64,000 nt of DNA from Astrocystis sublimbata (taxonomy: Eukaryota; Ascomycota; Sordariomycetes; Xylariales; Xylariaceae). The notes below the pieces were generated by a model that did no database searches, had not been told where the DNA came from, and saw only the letters and a program-made list of their open reading frames with translations. Shown here one piece after another: positions 45,157 through 57,380 of the stretch; position 1 is the first letter of the stretch, and the number at the start of each line of letters is the position of its first letter. The stretch covers positions 248,001-312,000 of the forward strand of contig JAJNNY010000037.1 of assembly GCA_022453515.1 (NCBI GenBank), written 5' to 3'. Both the position numbers and the translations under genes were made by a program.

Positions 45157-46238
45157 AACTGCTAAGAAAGAGAGGTGTGTGTAAGTGACGTGCGGCTTCA
45201 CGTTCAACATGCGGAAACTGGGTGTTTTCCCTTAGTAGTCCTATCCTGCATTTTCATGGGTAGAGAGGGTATTAAGTCACAGGATCATAAGCATCCATGA
45301 TGTGAAATATCAACAGAAATTTAACATTCAGACGTCTATCCACATTCGCATACCCAGAGTGATCTACCCGTACAACGCCTATAGATTGGATAGACCGTAA
45401 TCGTCATCTATCGGTGTGGGCTCCCTATCGTTTATATACGTGAAGCCGCTTATTTGGCGGGATCGAAAAGGGCCACACACAACACCCTGGTATAAACACA
45501 ATAGCGCATTCCACCTTCAATGGTGAGAAAACGCATGCCCAAACTCCTAGTACTCTAAACATCCGTGGGTTCAAATACAAATCATCCATCCAGCACAAGC
45601 CGTCGTGACGGGCTCGCTCGCATTACACATGCATATGTAAGTCGTCAATGCTATACAGCAGAAGCAGACCCAGTTCAGGGCTGTGATCAAGGGAGCCAGC
45701 CCGACGGGTTCGCTCATGAAATGGCGGATGAGGGGTCCCTGGCAGCGTGAAAAAGAAAAGGTTGTGCATTGCCAGCGATGGCACTCGTCGTGAGTCATCA
45801 GGCGTCTAGTTGCGCGATTATCTCATCTCCGTCTTCTTCGTGAAAGCCGATATAAGAAAAGGGCTGGAAATTCTTGTCGCCACCCAACGACCGGGTATCA
45901 AAGGAAATCTGTCGAGTTTAGTCCAACAGGATCCATCATCTTCCAGATATTCTGGTCCTGATGTTTGCTACTGTGATGTTTTGGCTCGAAAATGGCTCGG
46001 CACTTAGGAGAGCCATGTAGACCTATAAGCCAATTCGCCTATAAGCTTATGAGCACATAGTCTTGAAAACCTGTCGCAGGGAGCCGCATGGGAAGCCACA
46101 TATGAAAGTAGCCATGCGTCTTTTCATGTAAACAGGGGCCAACCACCGTCCCTAGCTGTAGACCGATTCTTCTGTTCGTGGAAGAAACGAAGCATCCACA
46201 GAACGTTATATCCCTATGGGGATAGGGAAAAAAAATCT
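45157..46238. other. convergent 3' intergenic region, 1.1 kb
   Basis: This lies between the Tls1-like stop and the zinc protein stop (minus strand). Only short frames without recognisable motifs occur. A run of eight A lies at about 46209-46216. Confidence 0.4.
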
Positions 46239-47881
46239 TCACCGGATGTCGAGTTGGAAGGGCTTGTATCGGCCGCCGATGGTAGCGCATCTGGGGCATT
46301 TCCTTCGGGTGCCCTGCTCCTCCATAAGGATGTTGACGCAATCCCGGCAGAGACCGCATATGCATTCGGTACAAGCATAGGACTCTTTCAGTTTGGATGT
46401 CCGCTGACATGCTGCGCAGTAGATATGTACATTCTGGGATGAGTATGACGGCGACGAGTCTGAGAGTCCTACTCCTATATTTGCCATGTGGTGGAAAGCA
46501 TCCCCGCTTCCGGCACTCTCCACCGATGGAAAAGGCTCAATAACCTCTTGGCCAAAGGTTGGAGGCGTTAAAGCTTGCTGCAGAGGGGATGCCTGGTAGC
46601 CATGGAAAGTCTGAGGAGGAAGCGGGGGCAAGGAAGCTCTATGAATCGAGATAGGAGGGGATTGCGGTACCTGCCCTGTTAGATGAGAATAGAAGTATCG
46701 TTGTTCGCGGCTTACTGGAGTCCTATCCTCATCAATGTCTTCGGTCGCCGAAGCTGCCGCATCAATGAGGTCTTCCCAGCGTTTGCCATAGTCTGCGGAG
46801 GGCTCGACTGAATGCGCCTTGCGGTCAACCCCGCCAGGCATGAGACGGTCGTCATTCTGAATGCGACGCAGCCAGTCAGCCGCCGTGCCCCGAGACTTTT
46901 GTTTCTTGTGGCCACGCTTAGCGATGGATTGTTTCCTAGGCCGGTTGGGGCCCAGCGATCGTTGCAAAGGCGGCAGCGTAGAAGATCGGCCGGGTGGCGA
47001 GTTGGAGAGGATGGACGGAAGCAGCTCTCGTCGGCCCGGCCCCGCATTCAGACGGGGATACGGCTCGCTGGTCGGCTCGATCCCGTAGTGTATCGGAGGG
47101 AGCTCGATGGTGCTGCGGGGAATTCGCCTCCCTTCCGTGTCGGAATGCCAGCCCTGTTGGAGGCCCAATCAGTCAGTCAGTCATGCAGGTGATGTAGGCA
47201 ATCCCATGTCGGAGGCTGGCTGGGATAGCTGGGAGAGCTGGGAGGGGCACACGTACGGTTTCCGAGTCCCATTCGGCCTCAAACTTATGTTGCCCGCCTA
47301 GCTGGGCCAAGGCGGCTGCGGCACTTGCCGCAGGTAGCTGCGAGGTAGCTGCACGTTCGTCATGGTGCCTCGGCGTTACGGGAGCGCTCGACTCGTCACG
47401 GAACAATGCATGACGCTCGTGCGGGTAAGGTTTGGCCAGGTCGATGCCCGACTGCCCCGATTGAAGCGACTGAGGGGTGCCAGCGGGATTCTGGGCCTGC
47501 GTCCTATCCGAGGGCGGGGTATTGATCATGAGCAGGAAGCTCTCTTCTGTGGCCGGGAGCTTGGAGATGTAGTGCTCTGGATGGGCTCGGCGGATATGCT
47601 CCTGCATAGAACGATATCGCTTCTCCTGTTTATCGCAGAGGATAGCCAGGTTAGTCGATACGGACTTGACCCGTCGCACATGGATTTGCTAGATAGATAC
47701 ATCTAGGCCATTCCGCCCAGATACCCAACTAACTGTGTGTGCTTTGTCCGAGGTAAGAGAGACTTACGCCAAGGCATCGCTTCCGACAACTCGAGCCATC
47801 CTGGTTGCGCAGCGGGCAGACAACCTCGTTATTGACGTCGGTGATGGAAAATGACGATGTTAAGGATGATCGAGGCGGCAT
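46239..47881 (-). CDS. zinc protein with N-terminal C2H2 and C-terminal RING-like finger, three exons
   Basis: Exons (minus) 47881..47768, 47625..47257 and 47153..46239 give 465 aa. Introns are 142 and 103 nt, all phase 0. Exon 1 encodes MPPRSSLTSSFSITDVNNEV then VCPLRNQDGSSCRKRCLG; exon 2 continues EKRYRSMQEHIRRAHPEHYI. Together they form a C2H2-like finger with its Cys pair and His pair in different exons. The middle is disordered and Pro/Ser rich, with a conserved AADWLRRIQNDD block. The C-terminus has eight or more Cys: YCAACQRTSKLKESYACTEC, ICGLCRDCVNILMEE and RRKCPRCATIGGRYKPFQLD, a RING-like treble-clef arrangement. The family seems widespread in ascomycetes but I know no function. A GTAAGC...CAG stretch at 46715-46671 (45 nt) could be an optional in-frame intron. 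Confidence 0.72.
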
Positions 47882-50800
47882 CTTGAGCTTCTTGCTGCTT
47901 GCTGCTGCTGCTGCTGCTCAACCCCACCATGCACTGGCTGGTTGGGCTGGAAGCGGGAGCGGGGGGGTTCTCGTGAGATGGATTGATACGCTGTTGTCGA
48001 TAAGGGAGGTAAGGTAGGTAGGGTAGGTAGGGTAGGTAGGTAAGGTAAGCTCTGAATTGGCAGCTAGCTATGTACCAGCTGAGTGCGAATGATAGTTTTC
48101 CGCTGCTTGCTCAGCTTTCGGGCATTTGAGTGGAATACGAATTGAAGTTGTCGCAGCCCTGCCGAGGTAGCTCCAAGCTTACTTCAAGCTGTCCAAGGTG
48201 TTACATGGACTGTTTCGAGAGTTGCGTGGGTGGGAGGTGGTAGGATTGCTGTAGGTCGGCAGGTCCTGGGCAAGGTGGGTAGGTAGGTAGGTGGTGTAAG
48301 CAGTGGTAGGGAGGAGGTGACTGGATCCTACTGAGAGTGACTGTCTCGACTTGTCTGTGTGTCTGGCTGGAGACGGACGGCGGGGTGGTGTCAGGGTGGC
48401 AGTGGTCTATCTTGGGTGCTTGGGTTGGGGGGGGCTCCGGGGCGAAGGGGAGTCAGTCTACTTTGTACATCAGCCTGGCTGAAAGCAGCAATACCCGTTT
48501 GGGGAGGTACTTCGAGTCTAGCGAGGACGGGTTCGAGTCGTCGCTGCAACTTGCCACAGCACAGGCAATAGGTACAAGCACGGCACTACGACATCCACTG
48601 TACCATCAGTCGTATCTGTTGTACCATCCGCACCCGTGGATTTGTTGGACTGGTTTGACTTGTTGTCGAAAGCGACCGACCTGGACAATGGTGGCTGAAA
48701 ATACTTCCACTACAAAGTATCTGGGTACTTCTGGATACGGCATATGAAACCCAACCTGACTGTACCTTCAGGATTCGAGGCAAACCACAGCTGAAGGGGA
48801 AAAACGAGTGAGTGACTGGTCTAGCACGGCACCTGTCAACGGAACACAACAAACGAACAACGAAATGACGGCGGCGGTGGAAAATAGTTTGTGGTAGATT
48901 TAACGGCGGCTGTGACCATGGCTCAAGGTAGTACTAGCTGTAGACAAAGACAGCTTGTCCGTTCCTTTCAATGCTTTCATTGGCTATCTGTCGTCGATGG
49001 TGCGAATAACCAGCTTCCTTTCTGACTCGATTGAGGATCGTCCGGGATTTTTGCCATCGACGGTTGGCTCATGTTCAGTCAAGTGGGGATGCACATCCCA
49101 GCGAGGGAAAAACAACGGTGGAAGTCCGAGCAGGAAGCAACCGGATCGATGGACAGCCAGATACTTAATCTACGGAGTGCATTGGATAATAACCTGCCAA
49201 CCTTTTTCCTGTGAGGTTGGCCTTATAATCAAGAATCACTCGCGGCTTTGTAGGTACATAGTAGCCAACTGCGATCGGGGACGTGCTGGCCTCGTCAGAG
49301 TCATGGATGTTGCTTTATTCGTATTGTTATACAAAGTACAGCACACAACAAAGCTCCCTTGTGACAGCTTTGGATCAAAGGTGTCGTGTGACATGGGTTC
49401 AGGTAGAGAGCTTCAAGTCTCAGGTCGGTACTTCGCAGAGGGAGCTGCGGCCCTGTAACACCATGGTATATGTATCGCCCACCGTTCTCCCACCCACATG
49501 GAAGAAAAGTATGATCGAGTCGAACTAGGTAAATATCCGCCTCGCTCTCGCTCTTGACTAGACCTCTCGATAAGACCAGCGAGAGGCGGCGGGGCGGGTC
49601 TGTCTGCTGCATGACCTCACCTGCTCGTCTCGTGCTCGAGGTGCTCGGGAGGTACAGTACTTGCTGCTGCTGCTGCTTGCAGAAGCTTGAAAACGGGTGT
49701 TATGCGAGTGGGTACCTCAGGTAATGTGATGCCGAGATCCTGGCACGCCTAGCACCTCGTCAAGCTCGTTTTACCCAGTAGACCCTGGCTTGTGTGCTCT
49801 GCGAGCTCTCGGATTGGCTCTCGGATTGGCCGAGGTGGGAGAAGCTTGAAGGTGATGCTTAAAATGGCGGGGTTAAGGTGGTAAAAGAAATGGGGAGCTC
49901 TTTTGGGGCAGTGTAGCTTTGGGTAGGTACTTTAACTTAGATACCTAAGAGAGACGCCAAAGTGGGCAGCATTTAGATCCCTGCCAGTCTTCCGTCACCT
50001 TCGGTATAAAATCGGGCTTCTTCCTCTGTCTGGCATGTTGTCGGAGCTGGGTCAATTGGGCAGGATGAGGTCGTTACCACCCGTGCTTGATTGACGCAGT
50101 CGAGTCTTCTTCTTGATAGCTGAAGGCCGACTGGTTCAATCACCTTGTCTTCATGTGGATTTAGCAGGTAATTGATTGACAAAGTCTTAGTAAATGTCGT
50201 GCCCAGGTGGTGACAGAACAGATTCCAGCAGTGGAAACTCACCTCGGATGGATTGCTTACCTAGCACCTGGCCCACTGAGTAGGTGCCTGCAGATATCAG
50301 TGCTGCGGGCAGTATGGAATTGGAGCTCCCTGCGACAAGTTTAGGAGTTTGGAATCGCGATCCCATACGTTTGAGTTGCTTAATCTTCGATGAGAAGTCC
50401 CGAGGTAACGTCGTCACCAAGATGGATGCGATGTTGTCGGTTGCTTGGAAGCTGGCGGGCAAAGCAAGCTCAGCTTCTCCCATTCCAGCTCGTCACCAAT
50501 TACTGCCCCTGCTGTCGCTACCCGTGCTTGCCTTATCTTGCATGGATATCTGTCACATGGTCAGAAACATGGCGAGCAAGGTAGCAGCTTCCAAGACCAG
50601 CCAGGCGAGCAGGGCATGCCAGGCCACAAAAACTGCCCGGCCAGTTGCACGCTCCAGGCATGCTATGCTGGGATAGGTAGCTCTTACCTAATGCGGGTAG
50701 GTCCAGGAGCTTGTCGAGCTGCAGAATTCAATCAACCTACCATAGCGCGCCAAATACAAGGCATTGGCAATTTGACGCATCTCCAGCCAACCAATCCGTA

Positions 50801-51972
50801 ACCGAAGCATCATTGTGCTGCATGCACATTGCGCTCACACGTACAAACTGTGCGGGAAGATCTGATATTGATCCTTTTCTAGAAGGTCGTCTAGCGCCGT
50901 GCAACGACTCAGCTTCGCCCTCTACCTCGCCGTACCTTAATCGTGTGCCCATCGCCCAGCTCGACGAGGGCCCAGAATGCTGAAACCGCCTAACCCAGGA
51001 GGACCTTAGGTGCTGACTTACACCGACTTGTTCACACTTGCAGACACTACAACAGTGGTCCGGCACGTGTCCGGTGCCTTAGCCTCAGGTGGGCAAGAGT
51101 TGGGCAAGTACGGGGAAGCAAATATGGGGGAAAAGGATCCGGAAAGGGGCGATTCCGTGCCGAGTATCGATAACCCAGTCTGAACGTCAATAATTGAACT
51201 GACCTTTGTGTGTAAAAGAATACCTCTCTCATAGGTGTACCCTATGGAATTTGGGAGACCGGCCATCATCAAGTGCTGATGTTCGCGTGGATTCGTGCCG
51301 AGTTGGCGATGAATCGTCCAGCCTGAGGGATTCAAGTGATCATTCGGTGTTTTTGGATGGAAGGTCAGTCGCCAACGCCGAAGCCAACGCCCTTTCGATG
51401 CTGTCGCCTGTATATCAGAGGACGGTTGTCGATAATATACGCATGTCTAATTATTGTGTAAGCCGACGACTACGCATGTCTACTTGGATGCGGGCGATAT
51501 TGATGGGCGTGATATGCCGCAAGACTTATGGACTACAAACGATCTCGATGGATGTCGCCGCACAAGTCCCATAATCGTTGGGACATGATCAACCCATGTT
51601 CCATGTTCCATGTTTGCATATTTGCAACGTACGACTGTGCTCGTTCTGATTATCGCTCATTGTCATGTCTCCATAGTACCGTCGAACAGTCAAGTTACAC
51701 GAATATTGAACATTGTTCTTCTGAAATTTGTTGACTTCTCATGAATCGGATGATAGTGACAGACGCTATGCCTATACCCAAGAACCCAAACTCCCTGACC
51801 TCCAAGCATCGTAACTCGTACACTATTGGACGTCTATCGAAGCATTAGTGTTGCCGCATACGACAGCTATAAAGCAGACATCACTCGTAAAGGATTGCAT
51901 CTCCCTCCGCACCGGGCAATTGGCTGGCTTTGCTCCAAATCGGTTCATCCAATATCCTGATTTCTATGTTCT
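47882..51972. other. gene-poor region with GGTAGGTA tracts
   Basis: About 4.1 kb. The left kilobase is probably promoter and leader of the zinc protein gene (minus strand). It contains GGTAG/GGTAA tandems at 48006-48050 and 48277-48293, and a CTG-type microsatellite near 49660-49680. Open frames are short and unconserved, with no spliced model found. Confidence 0.4.
48006..48050. repeat. (GGTAG/GGTAA)n degenerate tandem
   Basis: Interrupted GGTA/GGTAG units for about 45 bp. The same unit recurs at 48277-48293 and in single copies in most intergenic regions of the window. It differs from the TTAGGG telomere repeat in order and register. Confidence 0.75.
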
Positions 51973-52936
51973 CTAAGCCAAGTAAGTCCTCCATCCCCAA
52001 TACGCGGCGGCAACAGTTCCTAAAACCATAGTCCATCGTTTTAAACCGGTGCGGATCTCGCTCCTAAAAATCTCCTCCATGGCTTTGGAGTCGTTGGACC
52101 GTGGGAAGTCAATACCCTTTGGTACTTCGCAATTAAGTGCTTTGCACTAAATCACATCAAACGTCAGCATTGTGTGGTATACCTCGAGGACCTAGCCACC
52201 TCCAAACTGAAATGGGAGTAGAAAGATTGAGGGGGGTCACTCACCAAAGGCTCCCAGCCATCCCTAACATCGAAGAATACCAAGTTCTCCTTGGGAACAT
52301 GCTCTTTGAGGAAGGCAAGATGTCTTTCCCACACCTGACCCTCTTGCGCACCGCCTGCTTGCTTTCTTGACGGGAAGACCTCGCCCCACCGGCCATCGCG
52401 CATTGCGCTGGTCCAGGCGCTGAAGTGGCGCATCTAAAGGGGCGTATCAGCACACAAGCACTGTTAAGCTTCGTACTATGGAAGCCCAATCTTACAGGGT
52501 TGTTGAACATCAACACGATGCCAAAGAACCAGACCTGGGCATTGCTTGCCGTCTTATCAAGCGACTCGGCCCATTTGTCTGCGTCGCGGACCGTGCAGAT
52601 AACCTTGGCCTCGGGGTACAGCTTTACCAACTCCGGGACGAAGACGCACGCCGGTGTATCCGTGACTGCCACATAACCGTCCATGAGCTTTCTCAGCTCG
52701 CTCATCACGTACTTTTCATCTTCTTCGCTGCGGATTGGTGTGTGCTGCAATATCCTGGTCCACGTCTTAATGTTGTAGCTCTCGCCTTTGCTGACTTGTG
52801 TTCCGCAGTGATGTACGGGGCCGTCGAGGAGGATGGAGAGTGCTTGGCTAAATGATGTTGTTCCGGTTCGAGGCAATCCGGCTCCGATTACCTGGAGTTG
52901 CTTTCCCGGCTGTGGTCTTGATGCTTCTTGACCCAT
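51973..52936 (-). CDS. sulfotransferase-family P-loop protein, three exons
   Basis: Exons (minus) 52936..52496, 52433..52245 and 52146..51973 give 267 aa, all junctions phase 0, introns 62 and 98 nt. The N-terminus has the PAPS-type 5'-phosphosulfate loop LQVIGAGLPRTGTTSFSQAL. DTPACVFVPELVKLYPEAKV, then ICTVRDADKWAESL, gives the 3'-phosphate binding Arg and the usual strand order. Exon 2 holds VWERHLAFLKEHVPKENLVF and DVRDGWEPL. Exon 3 continues CKALNCEVPKGIDFPRSND and ends in a hydrophobic tail (MVLGTVAAAYWGWRTYL), likely a C-terminal membrane anchor. This matches the fungal Sulfotransfer_4-type family, which is often misannotated as NAD-dependent epimerase. The substrate is unknown. It is isolated in a gene-poor stretch, as is common for secondary metabolism genes, but no cluster partners are visible. 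Confidence 0.85.
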
Positions 52937-54403
52937 TGTCGGTATTTGGTCAAATCGGGTGAGGTGTCGTTCGAGATAGGATATCTTGAGGTTTGGTCTT
53001 CGTATGTATGCAAGTAATATGTTCGAGCGAGGCTCACTTAATGGGGAAACAGTAATATTCAGAGGTCGAGTTGCATTCGAGCTTCAAAGATGATGGAACG
53101 ATGAAGTAATGGAGGCCCGCAGCAGGACTATATAATGCTCAAAAGCTTTCACCATCACACGGGCATCTTACTAAGTCCACCGAGATCTGAGGTCATAGTT
53201 TATGAAATAACTGACGTTCCACGGCAGATAATCGTGGAGGATTTTTCTTTTTCGACGCACAGGGCAGCTTGGACCCTGCAGTCACCCCTATGGACAACCT
53301 GGGGGCCTGGGCTGCTTGCAGATAAGTAGCTGCATGGGATGTGAAATACTGAAATGGAGGCATGTTGCGATCCTTGCCTCAGGACTCGCCATTGTGCCTG
53401 ATTGGGCAAGCGGGCTCCGTCAGCTCTCGACTTCGAGTGCCTAAGCAGGCCTCAAGTGCTTCAGACCCATGAACTGCCGAGGGGATAATGACTACCTGCA
53501 GTATCTAGGCTGCAGAGAGTCTGTTACTACTGGCAGCACAGTCGACTAACGATTACCGCAGGAAGAGTCTCGTACTCGCACCCTCGCGCGGCGTAGTTGG
53601 TTGTGATCTTCAGACCTATTTCCCCTTTCACCCACGCGTTTGGACCCTGCTGTTGGTTCGAATGGTACGCTGAATCCCATTTGATACATAGCCTTTATGT
53701 TTACAAAAGCTCGAGTGGCACAGAATCCTATCCTCTGCCCTATTACGTCAACCCACGAGACTCCTGCTAGGTACGGACTATTATTTGAATATACTGTGCA
53801 AAGGTTTAGGCATTCAAGCAAGAAGCTGGTGGCCAATGATTCTTATGGTTTTCACCGGTTAAGTCAGTAACAGTGGCTATGATACGAATAGAGCTTGGGT
53901 GCCATGCAATCAGTTGGGACCCTCCACGACTTGGCACTTGGCGCAGATGAAGAGGGTTGCATTGCGTCCTCTTCTTCATAATTCTAGGAAATATCGTCAT
54001 GACTTCCTGGCCTTAGTGCTTGGTATCTTCATGGAGCTAACTAGTGGAATTGACGAGCGATTTTATGTCATATCTATCGAAGAATCCTCGGCATCTAGGA
54101 CATCTTCATAGGTCTTGCCTAGGGTCAGGGGTGTGTTTGTCAATGAATCCATTATACAAGAACCTGACATTACGTACTGCTGGTAATACGGAATCTCGCC
54201 CAGACTCGGCGCCTAGTAAGGCGGAATGATCGACAACCAAATACCGAGGAGAACCTCAACCGCGCGTCAATCCGGGACCGACAGGCGAGCAGGGTCGCGA
54301 GGCATCCTACTAACCCATGCCTGCTACGAGGTCGAGAATCTTGGATGCTTGGGCATCAGAATGAACCAGATGAGACGTATCCCCGGATTATTTGCTGTTT
54401 CGA
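52937..54403. other. intergenic, no supported gene
   Basis: The left part is the promoter of the sulfotransferase-like gene. The remaining frames are short and lack recognisable motifs. Confidence 0.4.
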
Positions 54404-55107
54404 CTAAGACTTATGATCACTAGTAAGTTTCTGACGAGAGATACTCACAACAACAGCCACGATGTTGGGGTGTGTTATCTTACCGGTATCGTCAATGGTG
54501 TCGCTTAGACGCAGCGAATAGTAACGAGTCGTTCGCGGCGCCGTGTGGCTCATTGTACGTCCTGCCTTGAAATGAGAAAGCGCCCTATCAATACGTTGGC
54601 TGTGTAGATCAATGTAACTCTCTGCTTGGCTTGCAGAATGTTTTAGTAAGTATGTTGTGCGACCTGTGTCAGATTGCAACATCGCTTGATGATGCACTAG
54701 CTGGTTGTTCTCGATTCTCAGTGGCCCGCGACGGCAGCTAGTGCGCCCGTTCGTACCGCAAATGTCGACATGGCTCCTCACGAGACACACATAAGCCTCG
54801 GCATCAATTGCGAACTCCTCTCGCAAGGTCGAGACGAAGAACGGCATTTGTGCGTACATAAGCTGACCTGAGCGATAAACTAAACGGTGTACGAGGCTTG
54901 AGACATTACTAAGTGCTATAGCTAGCGGGCCTGACCTACATTAAAACCAAGATAAGAATCGGCGTCGCAGTAGTATCGCAGCTGAAAAGCAGCTGGCCGG
55001 TCTTTCTTGCTGTACACAAGGCATATCACTTTGGGGCGTAGATCGTCGCAAACTGCAGGCCAGCCTCCAGGTAAGCAAGCTGATCCATCAAAGTTTAATT
55101 CGGTCAT
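54404..55107 (-). CDS. doubtful two-exon hypothetical gene, possibly a relic
   Basis: Exon 1 55107..54936 (ATG at 55107) and exon 2 54867..54404, with a 68-nt intron GTCAGG...CTCAG at phase 1. Joined, it reads YYCDADSYLGFNV, then across the junction GQLMYAQMPFFVSTLREE, about 211 aa. Both exon ends carry the same GGTCAG sequence, so other nearby junctions are possible. A GTGAGT donor at about 54451 suggests the frame may splice onward instead of stopping at 54404. Segments such as ICLVYSKKDRPAAFQLRYYC and RIENNQLVHHQAMLQSD look protein-like, but I recognise no family. It could be a lineage-specific gene, a broken fragment of a larger gene or mobile element, or chance. Confidence 0.3.
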
Positions 55108-57380
55108 ATGTAATTAATTAAAAGACTCTGTGACGACGATATTCGATTCGAGAAGAATGAAATCTACTAAGTCCGACTCCTAATTTACATCTGGGGGTGG
55201 AGATCTATTATTGTACTCAATAGGAACATCATGGAGGGACTGAGTCCAACTGACACCAAGCTGAAATTCCACAATTCAGTAGGTACCTACTATCAATCAA
55301 TTTATCCCGTCGAGCCTCTCGCCTGTATGGCTACAACTCCCGTGAATCATTAAGTCAATTCGGCGGCACTGAATTCGACAGCCTCATGTGGCTCTGTATG
55401 GGTGCAGTTTCAGCATCAATTGATGGATACGAGCCCAGTCTAAGTAGATACCATGCCTGGTACAACAACAACACCACACTGTGCGCAAGAGTCGTTGTTG
55501 TTGTGCAGAGCTTGTAACTCCGAACCTTCTCGCCAAGGAGATTGCTCCACGCCGTCAGCATCATTGGATGCAGCTTTGGAGTCCTAGACTGCTCCAGCGG
55601 CCCAGATGGCTGGAGCGTAGGTACCTACTACGCCACACTATTGAAGGTAACTAACTTCATATGTAGTTGCCTGTTTTTGCCTGCAGTGCAGTTGGGTCTT
55701 TGATAGAACAATACGTTATCACCATGGTATCCGTTTTGACGGTTTGATCCTCGACAATCTATGTTTTTCGCCCCCATGGAGTGTAAAGATGCCGAGCTAC
55801 TGCGTGTTATGTAGGTACGTACCTGGGTACATAAGCAAATACCGCGCTTTTTACACATGAGAGATCTAACGAACTGGACATTGGTGCCGGACTGAACCGC
55901 CGGAGTGCCGGGGTAAGATTCAATGTGGGATGCATCAGCGCATTGTGTGAGTAGATTCTTAAAATGGTACCTTCTTGAACTGGAATATCCGATCCTATGA
56001 TGTGCGTGGCTGCTCAGCTCGATTACGTGGGCCACTGGGCCACCACAGCGCTGTCAGCTTGCTATATATAAACACTCCAGAAGGCTGCATGGAACAACGT
56101 ACGATCTGGGAAGAGAGAGATTCATGTGCTTCATTGACCTTCAACCCAGATTCTGCCCGGACAGGCTCGGAGAGTCAAGCAAGTGGTGGAACTACAAGCC
56201 AAAGACAATGTGCTCTGCGCCTGCAATTGATGTTAAGAGAGTCACGTTACGTTGACTTTGCTGTCGTGCACTCCAATTTGCCTCTTCGAACACCGACACT
56301 GGTACTTCCTGTGGACTTCAGATGGCACCCAGAACTGCGCTTCAATCGAAGTACATGCTCATCAAGTTCCTCGTACTCCAGTCTAAAATACCAACGGAGC
56401 CGACGCACTAAGGTAGTAGCAAGCGGCGTACATTCTTAGCGCACTATGCGGGCGCATCGGTAGCGGCTTCCTGCGACGCGACCACAGTTGCAAGATCCAC
56501 CAGGGTTCGAGGCCCGGCTCTGGCCTACCGGCGTCATGGGTGGCTTACACCTCGTCTACACTTACCATGTTGTGTCCGATTCGTAAACCATTTGAAACCA
56601 TCACATTATCGAATTCCGCCTCATCCTTATTGCCATTCGCTCCCTAGGTGCACTTGAGCACCAGAGTGTGGCACACCACCACTATCAGGTATGAAGAAGG
56701 AGACGTTAGACGAACGAACTATACGAATCTGTATTCACTTTTGCGTCGCTCCAACGCGAGACATTGTTCTACGAGACTTGTCACGTTAAGGCTGCTGTCA
56801 ACATCTTCTACCTTTCCAACCCGGTGGGCTCAAGCCGAGCTACCTATATGTATTAGACTCATTCCCGCCATTGCGTTGTGACCACACACACACTTCCTCT
56901 CCACAGGTGACAGAGCACTGTATGTCAACTTGTGTTGGAGTGCATCAGCATCGGACGAGCCCACGACGGATGTTCAGCTCTCGTGGCGGCCCGCCTGGCA
57001 TCTCTTGACTGCGTATGCGTACTCCCTACTTAAGTACATACATACATACATGCAAAGCTCATCTATTTGTGTGTGCCATGTGTGCGCGTCCCGGCCGATC
57101 AGCTGCTGTCGTGTGTCTCAACCTCAGCATTGTTTCTTTTCTCGCCCCGGAGCCCGCGCACGCAGTCCACCTCCGTCGCTGACCTCTCGATTATAAACCT
57201 ACTCTCCAAGTGACGTGATCCTCCGGATCCTCCTCTCCAGATCCTCCAGACCCGCGCGGCTGCTTCCACCCACATACGGACCAAATGCCTCTTCGCCACA
57301 ATCTGCGTCGACTCACGGGGGAACTCACGCCAACACAACTGTCCACATAGCATCGACTGCATCGACACAGCAACGAAAGC
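55108..57380. other. intergenic, 2.3 kb
   Basis: No supported gene. A TAGGTACCTACTACG motif lies near 55618. GGTTCGAGGCC at about 56504 resembles a tRNA B box, but a cloverleaf could not be folded. The last 300 bp are pyrimidine rich, with TTATAAACC at about 57190, consistent with the promoter of the gene at 57381. Confidence 0.4.

Noticed and set aside
46676..46715. 40-nt intron (GTAAGC...TAACAG) in the zinc protein gene
   Set aside because: Removal would shift the frame away from the conserved C-terminal finger; only the 45-nt version ending at 46671 is tolerable and remains optional.
48006..48050. internal telomere-like repeat
   Set aside because: The unit is GGTAG/GGTAA, not TTAGGG, and it is short and interrupted.
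56440..56530. tRNA on the plus strand (GGTTCGAGGCC, D-loop-like ATCGGTAGCGG)
   Set aside because: The T-stem has a mismatch and no acceptor stem pairs; a cloverleaf could not be drawn.
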